Shown piece by piece: positions 37,632 through 44,030 of a stretch of 44,030 nt of DNA (its first letter is position 1; the number at the start of each line of letters is the position of its first letter). Origin of the DNA: Mesostigma viride (taxonomy: Eukaryota > Streptophyta > Mesostigmatophyceae > Mesostigmatales > Mesostigmataceae); the NCBI GenBank assembly GCA_009746045.1, contig RPFO01002306.1, positions 1 through 44,030 on the forward strand, read 5' to 3'. Both the position numbers and the translations under genes were made by a program. The notes beneath the pieces were generated by a model. The model had not been told where the DNA came from. It made no database searches and saw only the letters and a program-made list of their open reading frames with translations.

Positions 37632-37887
37632 TGGGAGCCTATGGCTGGGCGCCACGTGGCATGGTATCCACGAGAATTACCAGCGCCGCGCCGGCGCGAC
37701 GCTCCAACGGTATTATCGTGGGACGCCGCGCCGGCGCGACGCTTGCACGGCACTATCGTGGGACGCCGTGGCCGCGAGGGTATAAAAGCGGAGTCACGGG
37801 CGTTTGGGGGTAGGTCTCGCCTCCGACACTGCCAGGCACACAGTCATCCACACGCAGACAGCCATCCTTACAGCTGTAAAATACACA
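37632..37887 (+). promoter_or_regulatory. Promoter of F-box gene B with 40-bp tandem repeat
   Basis: GCCACGTGGC at about 37,649, then two 40-bp tandem units (37,685-37,724 and 37,725-37,764), each with the 12-bp palindrome CGCGCCGGCGCG and the word TATCGTGGGAC. TATAAAAG at 37,781-37,788 lies 107 bases before the ATG. This is the clearest TATA box of the accessory region. Confidence 0.65.
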
Positions 37888-38559
37888 ATGGCCCATGCTG
37901 GTGCTACTTTCGAGGATCTGCCAAGCGAAATTTTGTTTGTTTTGGCAGAGCTCAGCTGGCCCTACTTGCGTGGTGTGAACAAGGCCTCTCACAAGGAATG
38001 GGAGGCCGTGCTGGCGATAATGGAGGCAAAGGTTCGCGCTGTGCGCAATTTGATTGACGAGGAACTGGAGTTCCGCGATGCCAACCCCTATTGGTGGTTC
38101 GTCGATATAAAGAAGGTGACACCCCGCCGCCTGTATGAGATGACGCCTGATCAGCTGAGGGCCATTTATGACAAGGTGTCTGTGCCCCGCTTGCGTGAGG
38201 CGGAGGGGTACTTGTACACTACCCGCGCTGATCGTTTGGAGCAGATGGATCACGCGTACACTGATTTTGTGGAGGTGCTCAACCGAACTGTCAAGGTCCC
38301 CGTTGGCCCCCACACTAAGGCGGCGAGGGACGCCTATTTTGCGTCCATTCCTGATGTGGATCGCGAGAATGTGATGGAGCGTCGCGTTGATGAGTTGGTC
38401 ACTGTTCTGTGCGCGGGATTGGTGGCTGACGACACGGAGGCCAACGGGGGCGTGCCAACGGGTTTGGACGACCTTCTCAGCGACATTTTCAATGATTACA
38501 AGCACCGGATGATCAGTCGTATCTTCACCCATCCCTCGTATAACCGGGTGATGCCTTAA
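37888..38559 (+). CDS. F-box-like protein B
   Basis: 223 residues from the ATG at 37888; the frame is open further upstream, but the TATA box and the paralogue support this start. FEDLPSEILFVLAELSWPYLRGVNK matches the N-terminus of F-box protein A (34,598-35,233). The body is helical and charged (LREAEGYLYTTRADRLEQMDHAYTDFVEVLN), with no known substrate-binding repeat. An SCF adaptor role is inferred from the N-terminus. The frame is intact in the left arm; the right-arm copy (40,057-40,724) differs near the C-terminus. After the stop lie a perfect hairpin and AATAAGACTC. Confidence 0.65.
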   Translation: MAHAGATFEDLPSEILFVLAELSWPYLRGVNKASHKEWEAVLAIMEAKVRAVRNLIDEELEFRDANPYWWFVDIKKVTPRRLYEMTPDQLRAIYDKVSVPRLREAEGYLYTTRADRLEQMDHAYTDFVEVLNRTVKVPVGPHTKAARDAYFASIPDVDRENVMERRVDELVTVLCAGLVADDTEANGGVPTGLDDLLSDIFNDYKHRMISRIFTHPSYNRVMP

Positions 38560-38580
38560 ACAGGCAAATAGGGATCAACT

Positions 38581-38643
38581 GATATAGCCTATTGGAAAAG
38601 GCTATATCCCATGGACTGTCTTATATAACTTTTAATAAGACTC
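38581..38643 (+). terminator. 3' hairpin and AATAAGACTC motif of F-box gene B
   Basis: GATATAGCCT and AGGCTATATC (38,581-38,590 and 38,599-38,608) form a perfect 10-bp stem with an 8-base loop, 21 bases after the stop. AATAAGACTC follows at 38,634-38,643. Hairpins near transcript ends are known in several giant viruses; that comparison is from family knowledge. Confidence 0.5.
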
Positions 38644-38806
38644 GATTCCTATTGAAATTTGTCTCACAATGAGTCCCACAATGAGCCCCACTTAAAAAAA
38701 AATCTAAACCGCATACTATAAATAGCTAATGGAGCTATAGGGGTACCAGATTCCCACGAAGAATAGGGATTTCCCGCCACCCGCGCCTGTCACGTGACTT
38801 GTCTGC

Positions 38807-39238
38807 CACGTGGCATGACCCGATTGGTCAGCCCAGTCTTGTGGGATTCCAGATTCACACGGTGCCACGTGGCAGCCACCCATTCGACAGGCTGTCCCAT
38901 GGGACTCCAGGGACCCCCATGGGTGCCACGTGGCAGGATCCAATTGGACAGGGTGTATCATGGGACGCCAGGGTCCCTGGATGCCACGTGGCGGGTTCCG
39001 ATTGGACAGGGAGTACCATGGGAGTACAGGGTCCCACGGAGATTCGGGGTCCCTGGTGCCACGTGGCGGTTACCGATTGGACAGGGAGTCCCATGGGTGC
39101 CACGTGGCAGCGTCCCATTGGACAGGGAGGTCCCATGGGTGGCCAGGGTCCCAGGGGTCCCGGTGCCACGTGGCAGTCGCTGATTGGCCAGATAGTCCCA
39201 TGGGAATCTCAGGGTGCCACGTGGCAGCCTCCCATTGG
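38807..39238 (+). promoter_or_regulatory. Array of eight CACGTG-N10-ATTGG composites
   Basis: CACGTG starts at 38807, 38866, 38927, 38985, 39060, 39101, 39167 and 39218. In every unit exactly ten bases separate it from ATTGG; unit 2 has ATTCG. Most CACGTG words sit in GCCACGTGGC. Between units are CCCATGGG palindromes and CAGGGTCCC words. Unit spacing varies from 41 to 75 bp, so the composite, not the repeat length, is conserved. No coding use is credible, although frames stay open across it. Confidence 0.85.
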
Positions 39239-39300
39239 CGGCTACTACGCCAGGGTCCCTGGCAGGGTCCCACGATATATTTATCCCAACAATTGACGGG

Positions 39301-39316
39301 TTAGAGGCGCCTCTAA
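39301..39316. other. Centre of the giant palindrome
   Basis: TTAGAGGCGCCTCTAA is the perfect axis. Next to it are GACGGG/CCCGTC and an A/T-rich block with TATATTTATCCC. It is either a hairpin tip copied as a duplex or the join of a foldback read. Confidence 0.8.
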
Positions 39317-39378
39317 CCCGTCAATTGTTGGGATAAATATATCGTGGGACCCTGCCAGGGACCCTGGCGTAGTAGCCG

Positions 39379-39810
39379 CCAATGGGAGGCTGCCACGTGG
39401 CACCCTGAGATTCCCATGGGACTATCTGGCCAATCAGCGACTGCCACGTGGCACCGGGACCCCTGGGACCCTGGCCACCCATGGGACCTCCCTGTCCAAT
39501 GGGACGCTGCCACGTGGCACCCATGGGACTCCCTGTCCAATCGGTAACCGCCACGTGGCACCAGGGACCCCGAATCTCCGTGGGACCCTGTACTCCCATG
39601 GTACTCCCTGTCCAATCGGAACCCGCCACGTGGCACCCAGGGACCCTGGCGTCCCATGATACACCCTGTCCAATGGGATCCTGCCACGTGGCACCCATGG
39701 GGGTCCCTGGAGTCCCATGGGACACCCTGTCGATGGGTGGCTGCCACGTGGCACCATGTGAATCTGGAATCCCACGAGACTGGGCTGACCAATCGGGTCA
39801 TGCCACGTGG
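39379..39810 (-). repeat. Mirror copy of the composite array
   Basis: Reverse-complement copy of 38,807-39,238 with single-base differences, for example in unit 2, where ATTCG reads ATCG here. Confidence 0.85.
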
Positions 39811-40056
39811 CAGACAAGTCACGTGACAGGCGCGGGTGGCGGGAAATCCCTATTGTTCGTGGGAATCTGGTACCCCTATAGCTCCATTAGCTATTTATAG
39901 TATGCGGTTTAGATTTTTTTTTAAGTGGGGCTCATTGTGGGACTCATTGTGAGACAAATTTCAATAGGAATCGGGTCTTATTAAAAGTTATATAAGACAG
40001 TCCATGGGATATAGCCTTTTCCAATAGGCTATATCAGTTGATCCCTATTTGCCTGT

Positions 40057-40724
40057 TTAAGGCATCACCCGGTTATACGATGGATGGGTGAAGATACGAC
40101 CGATCATCCGGTGCTTGTATCTTCGAAAATGTCGCTGAGAAGGTCGGCCAAACCCGTTGGCACGCCCCCGTTGGCCTCCGTGTCGTCAGCCACCAATCCC
40201 GCGCACAGAACAGTGACCAACTCATCAACGCGACGCTCCATCACATTCTCGCGATCCACATCAGGAATGGACGCAAAATAGGCGTCCCTCGCCGCCTTGT
40301 GGGGGCCAACGGGGACCTTGACAGTTCGGTTGAGCACCTCCACAAAATCAGTGTACGCGTGATCCATCTGCTCCAAACGATCAGCGCGGGTAGTGTACAA
40401 GTACCCCTCCGCCTCACGCAAGCGGGGCACAGACACCTTGTCATAAATGGCCCTCAGCTGATCAGGCGTCATCTCATACAGGCGGCGGGGTGTCACCTTC
40501 TTTATATCGACGAACCACCAATAGGGGTTGGCATCGCGGAACTCCAGTTCCTCGTCAATCAAATTGCGCACAGCGCGAACCTTTGCCTCCATTATCGCCA
40601 GCACGGCCTCCCATTCCTTGTGAGAGGCCTTGTTCACACCACGCAAGTAGGGCCAGCTGAGCTCTGCCAAAACAAACAAAATTTCGCTTGGCAGATCCTC
40701 GAAAGTAGCACCAGCATGGGCCAT
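40057..40724 (-). pseudogene. Mirror copy of F-box gene B, C-terminus altered
   Basis: ATG at 40724. The frame follows 37,888-38,559 nearly to the end. It lacks three bases near 40,303, and the region around 40,125 differs by small changes, so the last 25 codons are lost to a frame change. The stop of the left copy corresponds to 40,057-40,059. It is probably a sequencing version of the same gene rather than a second gene. Confidence 0.7.
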
Positions 40725-40980
40725 TGTGTATTTTACAGCTGTAAGGATGGCTGTCTGCGTGTGGATGACTGTGTGCCTGGCAGTGTCGGAGGCGAGACCT
40801 ACCCCCAAACGCCCGTGACTCCGCTTTTATACCCTCGCGGCCACGGCGTCCCACGATAGTGCCGTGCAAGCGTCGCGCCGGCGCGGCGTCCCACGATAAT
40901 ACCGTGGAGCGTCGCGCCGGCGCGGCGCTGGTAATTCTCGTGGGATACCATGCCACGTGGCGCCCAGCCATAGGCTCCCA

Positions 40981-41586
40981 CGAAAAGTTCGTGCTATGCG
41001 GATAGCCCGAACTTTTGGGGATAGCCCGAACTTTTCGAAACCTTGCTAGGGAAAAGTAAAAGTTTCCAGTGGGGATCCCAGCCATTTTGAAAAGTTCGGG
41101 CTATGGTTCGGGCTATCGATTTATAGCCCGAACCGCCCCTTTTCCCCTCTGGGCGGTGTGTTGCTATGGGTGGATGCTACTCTTTCTTTTACTCTGTTTC
41201 CCAACACATAAAATTTTATGTGTTAGCAATTGTCATCTATAAATAATCATAGCTAATACCCCTATATTTTATGTGTTAGCAATCCTATCTGTATATACAG
41301 GAAATACCCCTATATTTTATGTGTTAGCAATCTAAGGAAGAAACACACACACATACACTGCACACTGTCCAAATAACCAAGTCCCTACCCCATGTACAAT
41401 GCATGACACCACCGTCCAAGGGGCAAAAGGGTCCGGTTCGGGCTATAAACCGATAGCCCGAACCATAGCCCGAACTTTTCAAATGGCTGGGATCCCACTG
41501 GAAACTTTTACTTTTCCCTAGCAAGGTTTCCAAAAGTTCGGGCTATCCCCAAAAGTTCGGGCTATCCGCATAGCCCGAACTTTTCG
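40981..41586. repeat. Mirror copy of the foldback element
   Basis: Reverse complement of 37,027-37,631, with single-base differences such as a CGATTTATAG/CAGTTTATAG change. Confidence 0.85.
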
Positions 41587-41732
41587 CAAACAAGTCAAGT
41601 CCTACGCCTAGTGCATGAGTGTTGGATTTGCATGCAAAGAGTCTTATTCATTACAAAATAGAATACCACAAGTCCCTATCAACAGTAGCCTCCATAGGCT
41701 TGCATGGGCCAATGAAGTGCCCAGATGACACC

Positions 41733-42916
41733 CTACGCGAAGAAATAGGGCTTGTTGGACCCCACAACATCGTACAGAAGGAAGCCCCCGGCCTCTGCAT
41801 TACGCTTGAGACGGTTGTTGGGGCGGCTAAAGCCCGGGAAAGCGACAGCCTCAGAAACAAGGCTGCAGAACTTGGCGCACTCGTAGCAGACCAAGTCAAC
41901 GTCAAAAGAACGAGGCCTTGGAGCCACATACAGGTTCTGCACGTTGATGTCGATGCGCTTCATGCACTTCTGGCACTGCCTGCGAGGCCAGTAAAACTTG
42001 TCACTGGAGGGGCCGTTGTGCGTGTTGTCATGGGCGCGCTCTGCCATCTTGTGGAGTTCCTCGTTGTACTGGAACACCTCATCGATGTGGCCCTTGTACT
42101 CCCAATACTGCATGCCGCGAGACATGGCCTTGCTGATGACCACGTTGTTGTCGACATACTGGGCCAGGAACTCGTTGCGGCAGATCCCACAAACGACGTC
42201 GCCAACCACGAGCTTGGCAACACGGAAATGGGAAGTAGTCTCCAGCATCTGAGGGGTGACCTCCTTCACCACTTCGTGCGCGTGGAGAGCAGGCTTCTTG
42301 CACACAGCGCACATGCACTTGGACAGAGGGTAGCCGGTGGGAGGAGGCGGGAGACGCTTGGGCTCATATTCGTACTTGTAAATCTGCAAGCCCGTGTCAA
42401 AATTCTTGACAGTCTCCTGCACCTGCTCCGTGGGAGGAGAGGGACCTAGTGCATCCACCTTGTCGCTCAGTTCATCCAGAGCGCACCCCCGGCACTGCAT
42501 CTCCCCGTTCTCCTTCTTGCACACTGCCCTCTCCGGCACCTTTTTGCAGGTGACGCAATGCACCAGAGAAACTTGGAATCGCCACTACCATTTGGCCACA
42601 CATGGCCTGTTTGAGGCCAAATGTCAGAGTCCTTAACCGAGGGGCGAATAGCCCAGGGAGAGGAGCAGGCACGTACACAGGCTCAGGCACTGGCGCAGCA
42701 GGCACTGGCACTGGCACAATCACAGGCACTGGCGCTGGCACAGGCGCAGGCACTGGCACAAGCGCAGGAGCTATGGCGGAACAACCAGTCCTAGTTTTTG
42801 TGCAGCGAGGATATGGCAATCCATAGCATTGGGAGAACCAAGCCCAAGCAAGGCCCTAGTCGTGCCCTAGTATGACGCCTGAAACGGCCCAGCTGCTGCA
42901 TCAACGGCTGAGACAT
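41733..42916 (-). pseudogene. Mirror copy of the zinc-protein gene
   Basis: The CxxC part is unchanged over 41,733-42,540. Around 42,560-42,580 several bases are missing relative to the left arm, and at about 42,655 it holds about 13 bases that the left arm lacks. Each arm is therefore broken where the other is whole, which points to read errors. The start corresponds to the ATG at 42,914-42,916. Confidence 0.7.
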
Positions 42917-43377
42917 GGCGGTCTGCTGTTGTTTTCTGCGCTGGCTATGGCTGTTCTGTGGTGTGATGGTGCATTTGGTAGGCCTGCACGACCTTTGTAC
43001 CTGTGGAAACTGGCCCTCCCACGAGATCTTCATCGGACGGCTGGGATCGATCCTCTAGAAGGTTCCATGGCGCGCGGCGCGGCGCGGTAGTGACGTGGCG
43101 GAATGCCGTGCCACGGTACTCGGACCAGTATCCATGATACTGGTCCGGCCGTACCGGCGCCGCGCCGTATCCGAGATACGCCGTACTATCATGGGAATCT
43201 GAATTGCGTGGACCGTCCGATCTCTGCCACCGTGGCGGCGTCCCGTGGGAGATCGTCGTCACGTATTCCGCGAAAGATGCCGGGGCGGGTACAAAGGTCC
43301 GACACCACGTCAAAGTGGGCACCTTCTCGCCTGCTCCAGCATCCCAACAGCACTAGCACCACTACCACAAAGAAGAC

Positions 43378-44002
43378 ATGGCCGCTGCCACTTTTAACAG
43401 CCTGCCAGCTGAGATTGTGCACGAAATCGTGGAGTTGGCATGGCCCCACGGGTGTGGTGTCAGCAAGCAGCTGCAAGTGCCGTGGGACGCTGTCAAAGCT
43501 AAACAGAGCAGCGAATGATGCAGCTGTTGGATGCTATTGCCACTGAGCTGAGGGGCGCTTCCTCTCTAAGCGCAGGCAGCCAGGGCCGTTTTGCCACTAT
43601 ACAGGATGGGCCCTGCGCAACTTTGCCATCGCCATCGCCAAGGCGGTGTGCAGTCCTTTCCACTTTTGAGAGAGGATGGACGCCTGCAAGTATGGCGATA
43701 GGCGTATGAGTGGCAACTCTTGGCCATCGACCTAGAGGTTAAGCTGTCTGAACGCGTTTGCGCGATTCCCGCCTGTGGGAGTGATGAAGGAGTATGTTGA
43801 ATCATTCCTCAGGTGGATAAGGATAAGACCGCAGAGGAGCATTGCGTGTGCTCGTGGACCTCGTGAAGGCCGAGTACGACGCCTATCTGCCTGTCAACTT
43901 TTCCCCCGCTGCCTGCGAGAGGAACTGAGGGTCATGAATGCCACCTGCGACAAGATGTACGACAAGTTCTGTCGCCGCCTGGCCCTGAGAGGGGTTCACT
44001 AA
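43378..44002 (+). pseudogene. Mirror copy of F-box gene A, many indels
   Basis: ATG at 43378, same start as the gene at 34,598-35,233, but the frame is cut by numerous one- to several-base gaps. The error density is far higher than in the rest of the arm. This matches very low read depth at a contig end. Confidence 0.75.
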
Positions 44003-44030
44003 ACTAAGTGACCTTATCTCATCAACAGAA

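Larger units (their letters stand above)
34587..44030. repeat. Giant palindrome (inverted repeat with arms of about 4.72 kb)
   Basis: Position x on the left pairs with about 78,617 minus x on the right. The centre is 39,308/39,309 with no spacer. Everything in the left arm (F-box gene, zinc-protein gene, foldback element, F-box gene, composite array) recurs in reverse in the right arm. Differences are few near the centre and become frequent toward 44,030, mainly small indels. The right arm stops at the window end. Confidence 0.95.

Noticed and set aside
38807-39238. CRISPR array
   Set aside because: Units have variable spacing, no constant-length spacers, and the conserved part is a promoter-type composite. 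There are no cas genes.
39290-39330. Simple telomere repeat at the palindrome centre
   Set aside because: GGGTTAG occurs once per side, but there is no tandem TTAGGG-type array.
38794-39822. Several open frames with repeated HVA/TW residues in the composite array
   Set aside because: They only translate the GCCACGTGGCA repeats. The conserved feature is the DNA spacing, and the frames change between units.

Overview
The window joins two very different kinds of DNA. Bases 1 to about 18,930 are gene-dense, GC-rich and CpG-rich. They carry short intergenic gaps, genes on both strands and a gene set typical of a large nucleocytoplasmic DNA virus (Nucleocytoviricota): an MSV199-type protein with a nuclease-like tail, a DUF5767-like protein, membrane-anchored proteins, a SprT-like metalloprotease, a GT14-like glycosyltransferase, a MYND protein, a D5-primase-like fragment, a BRO/antirepressor-like protein, an R-S-E ADP-ribosyltransferase and a Rieske oxygenase. 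No capsid or polymerase gene lies in the window, so the viral family cannot be fixed. Most long genes here are split by single-base frame breaks, usually a missing base, often at a G/C homopolymer. I read these as consensus errors of a long-read assembly rather than as decay.

Bases about 18,930 to 44,030 are gene-poor and repeat-rich. They hold a foldback-element family (19,150-19,870 and 37,027-37,631), a 29-bp minisatellite, a MYND gene (20,927-21,721), a RING/TRAF-like gene with spliceosomal-type introns (22,875-33,890), two F-box-like genes and a multi-CxxC zinc protein. These genes share promoter motifs (GCCACGTGGC, GGAATATTCC) and a 3' motif (AATAAGACTC), which suggests one co-regulated accessory set built around ubiquitin-type functions. 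The RING/TRAF gene is interrupted in its exon by two insertions with clean target duplications: a 2.0-kb element of unknown type and a complete, very young LTR retrotransposon (25,555-33,027, 628-bp LTRs, TSD TCAGG). The retrotransposon has an unusual layout: an extra leader ORF, gag and pol in one frame separated by a single TGA, and the protease after the integrase.

From about 34,587 to the window end the sequence is one large inverted repeat with its centre at 39,308/39,309 and no loop. The right arm repeats the left arm's genes backwards and becomes steadily more error-rich toward 44,030. This is what reading round a closed hairpin end, or a foldback read, would give. The bases next to the centre carry an array of eight composite sites, CACGTG-N10-ATTGG. 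The same composite, reversed, occurs three times before the MYND gene at 20,927. In the viral part a separate module, two ATTGG boxes exactly 26 bp apart, precedes the accessory genes between 13.4 and 17.8 kb.

Two readings fit: the terminal accessory region of a hairpin-ended giant-virus genome invaded by host transposons, or a viral insertion in a protist chromosome. The sequence alone does not decide between them.
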